Shown one piece after another: positions 16,580 to 25,006 of a stretch of 47,631 bases of DNA. Origin of the DNA: GH45 sp046704385. Its GTDB lineage: Bacteria > Bacteroidota > Bacteroidia > Bacteroidales > SZUA-534. Both the position numbers and the translations under genes were made by a program. The stretch is from positions 1 to 47,631 of the forward strand of contig JBJKSB010000049.1 in the NCBI GenBank assembly GCA_046704385.1, given 5' to 3'. Numbering within the stretch: the stretch's first letter is position 1; every line of letters starts with the position of its first letter. The notes beneath the pieces were generated by a model. That model saw only the letters and a list, made by a program, of their open reading frames with translations. It did no database searches and was not told where the DNA came from.

Positions 16580-17926
16580 TTAAATGTTTAAATAATGAAC
16601 CTCTGGCTTAACCAAACCAGCATCAATTAAAACTGATTTTATAGCAATAATCTCCCTGGCTGATTTAGATACGCCTCCTCCTCCTGTAGGGCCATTTGTG
16701 TATAAAGTTTCCACCTCGTTACCAATTTTAACCGCATCTTTCATATTGTCGGTACGCGCTGAAACCCGGGCTCTTACTTCATAGGGTTCACCTGTTGAAA
16801 CTTTATCGCCATATAATGCATTTACTCCAATAATATCGAATTTTGTTTCGTTGACTTTTAGGCCTGTATCCTCAAATCGCTGTTTTACAATTTCAAGTGC
16901 CAACTTAGCCCTGTTAATAGCTCCCGGCCCCCCGTAACTTATCTGTCCTTCCCCAATAAAACTGTCTTTATAACCTACCGAAACTTTGTACATTCCTGTC
17001 TTTTCCCTGCCGGAGCCCCCTTTTACCTCAACCCTGTCTTTTTCAAGCTGGTTGAATGTTACCTTAGAAAAATCAGCAATTACATCAGGACTGATATAGG
17101 TTGAAGGATCGCTGATTTCATATAATAGTTGTTCTTTGCACGTCGCTGTGGTTACCATCCCACCGGCTTCCGTAACTTTTGTGATCACATAGGTTCCATC
17201 ACTATAAACTTCCCCTATGGGAAAACCAAGTCGTGTAATCCCCGGAACATCTTTATAACCGGGATCGGCAAAATAACCTCCTGTAATTTGTCCGGCACAT
17301 TCAAGCAAATGACCCAGAATGGTTCCCTTGCCTAATAAATCAAAATTATCTAACGACCAACCAAATTCATAAAAAGCAGGCGCCATAAAAAGTGCCGGAT
17401 CGGCAACCCTGCCGGTTATAATAATATCGGCCCCATTTCTTAAGGCCTCTACAACTGGTTCAATTCCTATATAGGCATTTGCGGACACAATTTTATCCTT
17501 AATCTTACTCAGGCTTTCCCCCGATTCCATTTCTTTAAATTCACCAGCGGTGATAATGTCCAATACATCATCGCCAGTAACTGCAGCTATCTTCAATCCA
17601 CTAATACCCAGTTTACCGGCTATTTCAGCGGTCTTTTTCATGGCCGATACAGGATTTGCAGCACCCATATTGGTAATAATTTTAACCCCGTTCTTTTTAC
17701 AAACCGGCAAACATGCCTCCATACGGTCCTCAAGCAATAAATCGTAACCCAAATCCGGGTTTTTTTGCTTGCTCTGCAAAGCAATTGCAATGGTACGCTC
17801 AGCAAGGCATTCAAAAACCAGGTATTGAATATCTCCCTTTTCTGCCAACTCTACCGCCGGTTCTATTCTGTCGCCGGAATAACCGGCTCCTGATCCAATT
17901 CTTATTTTCTTTCTATCCTCTGACAT
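16580..17926 (-). CDS. AtuA-family protein (DUF1446, split AtuA part 1)
   Basis: A 448-residue cytoplasmic protein of the AtuA/DUF1446 family: IRIGSGAGYSGDRIEPAVEL at the N-terminus, LVFECLAERTIA, a TNMGAANP segment, GADIIITGRVADPALF in the centre and a glycine-rich TNGPTGGGG near the C-terminus. AtuA belongs to the citronellol/geraniol degradation cluster of Pseudomonas, where its precise step has been uncertain; involvement with branched 3-hydroxyglutaryl-type acyl-CoA intermediates has been considered. Here it lies between a CitMHS transporter (10-base gap) and CoA-transferase genes, so it likely acts on the imported acid or its CoA ester. The missing C-terminal domain is encoded by the next gene. 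Confidence 0.8.
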   Translation of the reverse strand: MSEDRKKIRIGSGAGYSGDRIEPAVELAEKGDIQYLVFECLAERTIAIALQSKQKNPDLGYDLLLEDRMEACLPVCKKNGVKIITNMGAANPVSAMKKTAEIAGKLGISGLKIAAVTGDDVLDIITAGEFKEMESGESLSKIKDKIVSANAYIGIEPVVEALRNGADIIITGRVADPALFMAPAFYEFGWSLDNFDLLGKGTILGHLLECAGQITGGYFADPGYKDVPGITRLGFPIGEVYSDGTYVITKVTEAGGMVTTATCKEQLLYEISDPSTYISPDVIADFSKVTFNQLEKDRVEVKGGSGREKTGMYKVSVGYKDSFIGEGQISYGGPGAINRAKLALEIVKQRFEDTGLKVNETKFDIIGVNALYGDKVSTGEPYEVRARVSARTDNMKDAVKIGNEVETLYTNGPTGGGGVSKSAREIIAIKSVLIDAGLVKPEVHYLNI

Positions 17927-17936
17927 AAATTATTCT

Positions 17937-19238
17937 TTATAAGGGCAACACCCCAATTATAATGGCAATTACTGTCATTACCAGCGTTGTTAAAAATGCA
18001 TATTTAAATGTAAACCGCTGATGATCTGCTAATTCTATATTTGTTAACCCCACCAGTAAAAAAGTGGTAGCTGTAAGCGGACTTAAGGGAAAACCTGTTG
18101 TCATTTGTCCCAGTAAAGTAGCATGAGCCATAGTTACCGGGGCAATTCCCAATCCATTCCCCACGTGTGCCAATACCGGTAAAACTCCGAAATAAAATGA
18201 ATCAGGGTCGAAAAATAAACTTAGTGGCATACTAAGAACTGCTAATATTGGTGGTATATGATGTCCTGAACCAGCAGGTATTAATTTAACGATTTCTTTA
18301 GCCATGGAAGCAATCATTCCTGATTCCTGCATAATTCCGGTGAAAACACCGGCAGCCAATAAGATACTTGCCATTAACAAGGATGCTTTGGCATGTGCAT
18401 CAATCCTTTCTCTTTGGTTATTTAGTTTAGGATAATTTACTACAAGAGCTATAATTGCTCCTAACATAAATACAATGGCCGGCGCGATAATACCGGATAT
18501 TAAAACCCCTATGGTTATTACCGTTAATATAATATTGAACCAAAATAAATTTGGCCTTCTGGTTTTCAATTCTTCTTCGCTTAATTGACGATAAATAATT
18601 GAATTTTCAGACTTATTTACTTCAATTTTCAACCGTTTGGTTTCCTTTTGACCAAGAAACCAAGCCACCAGGATTACAAAAGCAAGTCCGCCAAGTTGTG
18701 GAATCATAATTGGGTTGTACAAACTGGTTATATCTACATTCAATGCTGTAGCGGCCCGTAAAGTGGGTCCCCCCCAGGGCACAATATTCATAGTACCTGC
18801 ACCAAGCGCAACTACCGCAGCCAATACCCTGCGATCCATTCCCAACTTATCAAATAACGGAAGCATGGCCGGTATGGTTATTAAAAAAGTCACAGCACCT
18901 GATCCATCCAAATGTACAATCATTGACAGAATAGCTGCTCCTATGGTAATTTTAGTCGGATTGCTTCCAACTAACCTCAAAATAAAATTGATAATTGGAT
19001 CGAACATCCCGGCATCGGTAAGCACTCCAAAAAACATAATAGCAAAAATAAACATGGCTGCAACCGGCGCTATTTTCTTAATTCCTGCTATAGCAAAATC
19101 TGCCGTTTCAAAACCAAAACCTGCTAGTAAAGCCCCAATTATTGGAATAACAATTAGTGCAGTTAAAGCAGTTACCTTTTTTGTTAAAATTAAAACAAGG
19201 ACTACAACAATTATAAATATGCCGGAAAATAACAACAA
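17937..19238 (-). CDS. CitMHS-family carboxylate transporter
   Basis: A 433-residue inner-membrane protein with about 11-12 hydrophobic segments. It matches CitM-type citrate-metal:proton symporters along its length: LTALIVIPIIGALLAGFGF, a FGVLTDAGMFDP segment, HLDGSGAVTFLITIPAMLPLF and the diagnostic NIVPWGGPTLRAA. This is not a GntP or AtoE-type transporter. The family takes up citrate and related hydroxy-polycarboxylates, usually with a proton and a metal ion. Its place at the head of the acid module argues that it imports the acid released by the esterases. Start: the frame has no ATG before the hydrophobic N-terminus; TTG at 19238 gives MLLFSGIFIIV, like CitM. A stem-loop lies upstream at 19299-19348. 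Confidence 0.85.
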   Translation of the reverse strand: MLLFSGIFIIVVVLVLILTKKVTALTALIVIPIIGALLAGFGFETADFAIAGIKKIAPVAAMFIFAIMFFGVLTDAGMFDPIINFILRLVGSNPTKITIGAAILSMIVHLDGSGAVTFLITIPAMLPLFDKLGMDRRVLAAVVALGAGTMNIVPWGGPTLRAATALNVDITSLYNPIMIPQLGGLAFVILVAWFLGQKETKRLKIEVNKSENSIIYRQLSEEELKTRRPNLFWFNIILTVITIGVLISGIIAPAIVFMLGAIIALVVNYPKLNNQRERIDAHAKASLLMASILLAAGVFTGIMQESGMIASMAKEIVKLIPAGSGHHIPPILAVLSMPLSLFFDPDSFYFGVLPVLAHVGNGLGIAPVTMAHATLLGQMTTGFPLSPLTATTFLLVGLTNIELADHQRFTFKYAFLTTLVMTVIAIIIGVLPL

Positions 19239-19298
19239 TGCTACTTAGGTATTAGTATTTAGTTTTCTGCTTTTTTTAATTGCTTGAATTTAAAGGAC

Positions 19299-19348
19299 AG
19301 CCATTATTCCCACCATACTGACAAATCAGGAAAGTGGGAATAATGACT
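19299..19348 (-). promoter_or_regulatory. Long intercistronic stem-loop before the acid module
   Basis: CATTATTCCCAC (19302-19313) pairs perfectly with GTGGGAATAATG (19334-19345); the stem extends outward by two more pairs across one mismatch. The 20-base loop itself contains CTGA-CAAA-TCAG. It begins about 30 bases after the stop of the CE1-like esterase gene and lies about 60 bases before the transporter gene. There is no T-run after it, so attenuation, RNA processing or a protein target are all possible. It marks the only sizeable gap (139 bases) between the esterase and acid genes. Confidence 0.55.
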
Positions 19349-19377
19349 TTTACTTGTAACAGACTAATTTACAGTTT

Positions 19378-20574
19378 CTATTTGAATAATTGAGGAGCAA
19401 ACTCAGTTAAATAGTCTCTCCAATTGGTCCATACGTGGCCACCTTTGCTTTCCACATAGGTATATTTCATTCCCAGTGAATCCAGTTTTGCCCTGTAATC
19501 CTTATCCAGATTGTACAAAAAGTCTTTATTCCCAATACCTATCCAATAAAGTTTTAGGCCGTTTTTAATCTGCGTTTTCAATGTTTCGTCGAAATTATCA
19601 TAAACTTTGGATTGTACTTTCGGATCAGGCATAATTGCTGCCGAAAATAAACCCACGTAATCAAACATATTTGGATAGTAGCGCGAGATATGCAATGAAT
19701 GGAATCCACCCATTGAAAGACCGGCAATGGCACGGTCAGCTTTATCAGCTTTTACACGATAGTTTTTCTCCACAAAATTGATGATATCCATAAATGAAGC
19801 TATATATTCTCCATTCATGGTTTTGGGTACCATAAACTGAGGCTTGTAAAAACCTGCAGGTCCTTCACCGGGAGCTGCTTTTTGAATAACATTACCATTG
19901 GGCATCACCACAATCATAGGAACAACTTTTCCCTGAGCAATCAGATTATCCATAATTTGTGACAACCGGCCCAAAGCCATCCATGCTTCTTCGTCGCCAC
20001 CGGCACCGTGTAATAGGTATAAAACCGGGTATTTATCTTTAGAATTTTCGTATCCGGGTGGTGTATAAATGGTAATTCTACGTTCCATTTTTAAGCCGGG
20101 TGAATCATACCACCGACGAGTCACAGTACCATGAGGAACATCGTTCACTTTATATAAATCGGCTTTACCACCGGGAACCAGGAAAATATCCATTACAGAG
20201 GCCACATCCCTTACTTTATATACATTATTGGGATCGGTAGTACTCATTCCATTAACAATGAATGAATAGTTATAAATATCCGACGGTAACACCTCAGATG
20301 TAAAGGTCCAAACTCCTTTATCCCCTTTGGTCATATTTGCTTTCCCGGGAGCATCAAACACACCCCATTGTGTTTTCATTTTTACGGTAGGTAAAAAGTC
20401 ACCGGTAATTTGAACCGAGTCGGCATTTGGGGCCATAAGCCGGAACGTAACGGTATTATCTTTATTTATTTCGGGTGATTTAATCTGTTGCCCACCCCAT
20501 AAAGACTGTTGGGCATTCATGCTAATTACAGAGATTAACATGAATGCCAATAAAAATGCATTTTTTAATTTCAT
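19378..20574 (-). CDS. CE1-like esterase with N-terminal CBM48/Ig-like domain
   Basis: A 398-residue secreted esterase with a signal peptide to about residue 21 (MNA-Q). Residues about 24-135 are a CBM48/early-set domain; the catalytic CE1 domain carries Ser287 in GLSMGG, Asp351 in GNKDFL and His380 in GGHVW, a complete triad. It is a paralogue of 11461-12630, differing mainly in the 230-255 segment near the active site. It lies 33 bases after the repeat-containing lipoprotein gene, continuing the SusCD operon. By family it would remove feruloyl, acetyl or similar acyl groups from glycans. Confidence 0.88.
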   Translation of the reverse strand: MKLKNAFLLAFMLISVISMNAQQSLWGGQQIKSPEINKDNTVTFRLMAPNADSVQITGDFLPTVKMKTQWGVFDAPGKANMTKGDKGVWTFTSEVLPSDIYNYSFIVNGMSTTDPNNVYKVRDVASVMDIFLVPGGKADLYKVNDVPHGTVTRRWYDSPGLKMERRITIYTPPGYENSKDKYPVLYLLHGAGGDEEAWMALGRLSQIMDNLIAQGKVVPMIVVMPNGNVIQKAAPGEGPAGFYKPQFMVPKTMNGEYIASFMDIINFVEKNYRVKADKADRAIAGLSMGGFHSLHISRYYPNMFDYVGLFSAAIMPDPKVQSKVYDNFDETLKTQIKNGLKLYWIGIGNKDFLYNLDKDYRAKLDSLGMKYTYVESKGGHVWTNWRDYLTEFAPQLFK

Positions 20575-20607
20575 TTGATTTTCTATTTAATATTAATTTT
20601 TAATTGA

Positions 20608-22527
20608 TTACTGAATTGTAATGGGCCCCGAATAGGAAGCTTTTACATTACCTGAATCCGTGGTTACATCGGCAGTTATGGTATAAGTGTCCCCGTCCAC
20701 AGAAACTTCCACCGTACCCGCTGATATGGCTAAATCGGAAGCCACATCATCCGTAACTGTTCCCCAAACTGAACCCCAGGTTCCTTCGCCATAAGGATTA
20801 GGATAACCGGCAGTACAATCGCCAACGGTTGCTGTTGTATTATCAACTATGTTATAAGTGCCTGCTATTAAAGTAGCTTCATCTCTGTTAAAGTCAATGG
20901 AGATGTAATTACCATTGCCCGCAAAATCGTAACCATAAGTAGTTGCATTGTATGTACCGGTAACATTATCGGTGGCTATTTTAACAGTAACAATATAACC
21001 TGTTCCACCATAAAGGCTTAAATCGAGAGCAGAAGCTGCTATCAGGTTGGTTAAAGAAACGTCATTGTTGCCGCCTCCACCGCCTCCGGCAACAGGAACA
21101 TCGGTAAAAGAGAAACTTCCGGTTTCGGCTAAATTCTGCCAGGTTGCACCACTTGATGATATAAGCGCATCAACATCCAGCAGAGCCAAATCGCTACCTG
21201 AAATTGATAAAGTACCTCCATTATCTACAACGTGTATTACACTTCCCGCACGAATATACTGATTTTCACCAGCATCTGCATACCAACATCCGGCATAGCT
21301 AATGTCAGTACCCATTCCCCACCACGACCAATCGATATAAGCTCCGTTATTTGCATCTCCAATTACAACGTCAACCACGGTTCCGTCAACCACATTATAA
21401 TCACCTGACAAATCGGTAGCACCTTCAGTAGTAATTAATTCAAATTGAGCCACCGTATCATTGCTTGCATTAACAATTTTTATAACATTTAACTGCGAAC
21501 CGTCAATTACTGTTCCAGCCCAACCATAAGTGGCCGGTGCCGTTACGGTAACTACATAAGTAAATTCACTTCCTGATCCACCACCGTCAATTTCTGTAGC
21601 TTTCTGAATATCTAAACTACCCGGAGTTTCCAGGTTTGACCATGTTGCCCCGCTGGATGCAATAAGAGCCGGGACATCTAATATACCCAGATTAGTACCT
21701 GTAATGGTCAACGTACCGCTTTCATCAGCAATGGTAATACCTCCTTCGCCTTCGCGTAAAAACATTTTTTCGTCGGCTTTAATATACCAGGAGCCACCTT
21801 CCATTGTGCCGGTGCCGCCCCACCATGTCCAATCAAGATAATAACCATTATTTACCTGGCCTATGGCATCAATACCGTCTTTTATGGTATATGTTCCTGA
21901 AAGTGAGGTGGCATTTTCATCGGCAATAACCTCAATATAAGCAAACAGCACATCGTCGGCATAAACCGTAATTTTGTGTTTGGTTGCCCCGGTTATTTCA
22001 AGCGTTCCGTCGGACCCACCCATGGCCGGAGTTTCAGTTTCATCACTGTAAGTATAAGTGGGTACATAGGGATCGGGTTCATAAGCAATGGTAAATGCTG
22101 CGGTAACTTTAATTACCGACTCATCTGCCATATAAAGGATCCCGTTCATGGTATAACTGCTATCCTCGCTCTGAACAGTTAATGTTCCGCTCGCAATTTG
22201 CTGACCATTAAAAGTAGAACCATCGCTACCTATTAAATAGGTTTTTTTTGCTGCGGTAGTACTTGGTGTGAAATCAGAAGCCGGCAGGAAGTAATCGCTG
22301 CCAACAAACTTCATATTCAATGAATTTGATTCAGCATCTTTCAGGTTAACTGAAAAAATATAGAGCGAACCCTCTTTAACTTTCGCTTGAGAATCAAGTA
22401 CGGTAAAATCATACTCTCCCGGTGGGGTATACATTCCACTCAGGGGATCAATGGCATCCTCCTTACACGATACAAGCGCATAAGCTGATGTCAATAGAAA
22501 TATAAATAATTTCACTGCTGTTTTCAT
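20608..22527 (-). CDS. Repeat-containing putative surface glycan-binding lipoprotein
   Basis: A 639-residue lipoprotein (LVSC, Cys21) in the position where SusE/SusF-type surface glycan-binding proteins are found, though it is not recognisably SusE or SusF. An N-terminal domain (about 30-150) and a C-terminal one (about 490-639) share a beta-rich layout ending in a GTxxVxxxxxxYT pattern. Between them are two clear repeats (about 176-305 and 322-473), each with LSGxYxxxDG, a NNGxYxDWxWWG aromatic cluster (Trp233-Trp236 and Trp400-Trp403), a SWY/CWY segment and LDVxALIxSSGATWxNL. The linkers are Gly-rich (314-317, 481-486). The exposed tryptophans suggest sugar or aromatic-ligand stacking. Binding the SusCD substrate at the cell surface is inferred. 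Confidence 0.75.
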   Translation of the reverse strand: MKTAVKLFIFLLTSAYALVSCKEDAIDPLSGMYTPPGEYDFTVLDSQAKVKEGSLYIFSVNLKDAESNSLNMKFVGSDYFLPASDFTPSTTAAKKTYLIGSDGSTFNGQQIASGTLTVQSEDSSYTMNGILYMADESVIKVTAAFTIAYEPDPYVPTYTYSDETETPAMGGSDGTLEITGATKHKITVYADDVLFAYIEVIADENATSLSGTYTIKDGIDAIGQVNNGYYLDWTWWGGTGTMEGGSWYIKADEKMFLREGEGGITIADESGTLTITGTNLGILDVPALIASSGATWSNLETPGSLDIQKATEIDGGGSGSEFTYVVTVTAPATYGWAGTVIDGSQLNVIKIVNASNDTVAQFELITTEGATDLSGDYNVVDGTVVDVVIGDANNGAYIDWSWWGMGTDISYAGCWYADAGENQYIRAGSVIHVVDNGGTLSISGSDLALLDVDALISSSGATWQNLAETGSFSFTDVPVAGGGGGGNNDVSLTNLIAASALDLSLYGGTGYIVTVKIATDNVTGTYNATTYGYDFAGNGNYISIDFNRDEATLIAGTYNIVDNTTATVGDCTAGYPNPYGEGTWGSVWGTVTDDVASDLAISAGTVEVSVDGDTYTITADVTTDSGNVKASYSGPITIQ

Positions 22528-22538
22528 ATTTTTAATAT

Positions 22539-23411
22539 TTAATAATTTAAGTTCTGATTTGTTAGGTATTCTCCGATGCGTTCCAACGCCATTTCAAGTG
22601 ATTTTTGCCAAAAACCCCAATCGTGAGTTCCTTCGCGGGTAATATACTCGTGGTTAAAACCTGCTGAAACCAATTTTTCATGCACGGATTGATTTGAGGT
22701 AAAAACCAGGGGATCAGAAGTTCCACAATCCATGGTGTACCCTGGTAAACTGTCAAAAGAATCGTAGCTTGTAATAATATCGGCTATAGATGGTGTGGTT
22801 GAAGTACCAACGCCCTCAACAGCGCCACTCATCGAATAACAATACATAAATTTATCCGGATAAGTAAATGCATAATATGAAGCTCCATAGCCTCCCATCG
22901 ACAGGCCGGCAATAAAGCGTGTTTCGCGTGAATCAATTATGCGATACGTTTTTTCTATGTATGGCAAAAACTCATCCCAAAAATAGGTTTCGTATTTTAA
23001 ACCGTTTTGATAACCGTCAACATAAAATGTATTGAATGCATCGGGCATAACAACAATCATCGGGGGAATTATTTCATTTTTGATGGCATCCTGTACCATC
23101 TGTTTGGCATTGCCTTGTTCCGCCCAGTCGTTGTTGTTGCCATTCATACCGTGAAACAGGTATAATACAGGATAATATCGATCCGTATTAACATAATAGT
23201 CATTTGGCAATATAATGTTGTATTTCATGGTTTGGTTAAGCACCATACTGGTAATATTCCTATCTGCCAACAGGCTGATATTGTCTGTTATTATTAGGGG
23301 TACTTCTTTTTCATTTTTACATCCTGCCAACAGGAAAATAATACCTATAACGAATAACCATGTTGTCCTTTGTATCTTGCTAATAATCATATTATGTTTA
23401 TTATCCTGCAT
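22539..23411 (-). CDS. CE1-like esterase, lipoprotein, between SusD and binding protein
   Basis: A CE1/esterase-D-like hydrolase of 290 residues from ATG 23411. The frame extends to a TTG at 23447 inside the SusD gene, which is rejected; ATG 23390 is an alternative with a shorter signal. The 23411 start has AGG seven bases upstream. The lipobox LLAGC (Cys31) predicts a lipidated, probably surface enzyme. The oxyanion region is LFHGMNGNNNDW, the nucleophile Ser171 is in GLSMGGYG, and REGTHDWGFW near the C-terminus carries the histidine. There is no CBM48-like domain. Its insertion between SusD and the binding protein implies action on the substrate before uptake through SusC. Confidence 0.84.
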   Translation of the reverse strand: MQDNKHNMIISKIQRTTWLFVIGIIFLLAGCKNEKEVPLIITDNISLLADRNITSMVLNQTMKYNIILPNDYYVNTDRYYPVLYLFHGMNGNNNDWAEQGNAKQMVQDAIKNEIIPPMIVVMPDAFNTFYVDGYQNGLKYETYFWDEFLPYIEKTYRIIDSRETRFIAGLSMGGYGASYYAFTYPDKFMYCYSMSGAVEGVGTSTTPSIADIITSYDSFDSLPGYTMDCGTSDPLVFTSNQSVHEKLVSAGFNHEYITREGTHDWGFWQKSLEMALERIGEYLTNQNLNY

Positions 23412-23424
23412 ATACCTGTATTTA

Positions 23425-24981
23425 TTACCAACCACTGTTTTGCTCAATACTTTTGTTTAGCTGTATCTCGGTTGAAGGAAACGGAAAAAATTCATTCTTA
23501 TCCTGAAAACCATATTTTCCTTCGGTATTTCCGGTCGATTTGTAAGTAACTGTTCCATTGGAAGCCATTACAGGATATTCTTTGCCCTGGTTAGCCAAAA
23601 CAGTTTTGGCATCGCCCCAGCGAATCAAATCCTGGTAGCGCACATCTTCAAAGCAAAGCTCCAGCCTGCGTTCAGTTTTAATAGCATCCATTGTGGCAGT
23701 AACATTGGCTAGTTGAGCGCGGTTACGTATCATATTTAGATAAGTATCGGCTTTGCCCTGGTTGCCGGCCATCAGGTTTGCTTCTGATGCCATCAACAAT
23801 ACATCAGCATAGCGCATAATCTGAATATTGTGATCCCAGGTGTAATTATAACCAAGGGCTGGTACTCCATCCGCAGTTACTCTGTTTTTCCAGAATAAAT
23901 AGCCCTCACAAATAATTGTCTTACCTGCATCCATGCTTACACCCATATCCTGAACTTGTTCATAGGTTTTCATAGTAAGATTCAGGCGATAACCATCGGC
24001 ACCTTCTTCAGCCACAAATGCATCATACAAACCCTTTTGAGGAACACAAAATCCCCATCCAAGGTCAGCCAGACCTAACAATGTAACCGGTGTGGTCGTA
24101 AATCGGTCAGTCCGCCAGTGGATCATTAAATGCCAAAAGTCAAAATTATTCCACACATTGTTATCATCCACCACCCGGTTCAGTTCGAACATCGACTCAC
24201 TATTATTTTTGTTGTCAAAGGCAAATATTTCATCATAAGCACCCTGGTATAATTCATAGAGATTGGAACTTATTACTTCCTCAAAAGAAGCAGCCGATTC
24301 CGAATATTTTTTCTCATACAGGTAAGCTTTGCCTAACAATGCCTGTGCAAATTGTTCGGTAACCCGGTAAACTGTTTTATCGTTAACATCTGATTTTTTT
24401 ACCAAACTTCCTGATGCAATAGCTTCTGTCAAATCTTTTTCCACAAGTGCCCACAATTCAGTCGGGTCGCCATTTGGCATCTGATATTCTGAAGGACTTA
24501 ACGGATGATCAACCAAAGGAGGTGTACCCCACATTGAAATTAAATCGATGTAGGCAAAAGCCCGGAAAACCTTGGCTTCAGCAACCATTTGTTTTTTAAA
24601 GTCAGTATCGGGTTCAATATATTGCAATACAATATTAGCACTGTAAATTATATTGTAATAGCTTTGGAAACATCCTGATAAAAAAGCATGTTCAGGACTG
24701 TAAGTAAATTCATTCATTTTTTCCAGATCCGAGTTATCACCACGGTCAGATCCCCCGGCCCATATATCGTCAGAACAGATATTTTTAAGGAATTTGTAAT
24801 TATACTGCATTCCAATCAATTCCAGATAAATAGCTGTTACAGCCCCATCTGCACTTTCATCGGAGCCATAATATTCTTCTAAGCTTAGTGCTCCTTTTTG
24901 TTCGATATTAAGTTCTTTTTCGCACGAGAAGGTTGAAAACATTATCGTTGCGATTACTATATAATTGAATATTCTTTTCAT
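23425..24981 (-). CDS. susD: SusD-like substrate-binding lipoprotein
   Basis: A 518-residue SusD/RagB-family lipoprotein with lipobox FSC (Cys20). The N-terminal SusD-like helical domain (about 40-230, with EAKVFRAFAYIDLISMWG as the typical TPR signature) and the C-terminal domain (about 330-518, with DVLLMASEANLMAG and ending in a typical short tail) are both complete. It forms the lid of the SusC channel and binds the substrate at the cell surface. It begins 25 bases after the SusC stop. The ligand cannot be predicted from the sequence. Confidence 0.95.
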   Translation of the reverse strand: MKRIFNYIVIATIMFSTFSCEKELNIEQKGALSLEEYYGSDESADGAVTAIYLELIGMQYNYKFLKNICSDDIWAGGSDRGDNSDLEKMNEFTYSPEHAFLSGCFQSYYNIIYSANIVLQYIEPDTDFKKQMVAEAKVFRAFAYIDLISMWGTPPLVDHPLSPSEYQMPNGDPTELWALVEKDLTEAIASGSLVKKSDVNDKTVYRVTEQFAQALLGKAYLYEKKYSESAASFEEVISSNLYELYQGAYDEIFAFDNKNNSESMFELNRVVDDNNVWNNFDFWHLMIHWRTDRFTTTPVTLLGLADLGWGFCVPQKGLYDAFVAEEGADGYRLNLTMKTYEQVQDMGVSMDAGKTIICEGYLFWKNRVTADGVPALGYNYTWDHNIQIMRYADVLLMASEANLMAGNQGKADTYLNMIRNRAQLANVTATMDAIKTERRLELCFEDVRYQDLIRWGDAKTVLANQGKEYPVMASNGTVTYKSTGNTEGKYGFQDKNEFFPFPSTEIQLNKSIEQNSGW

Positions 24982-25006
24982 ATTCCTAAGAATTTTAAAT
25001 TATTGA

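Noticed and set aside
17937..19238. GntP or short-chain fatty-acid (AtoE) transporter assignment
   Set aside because: The NIVPWGGP segment and N-terminal pattern match the CitMHS family instead.
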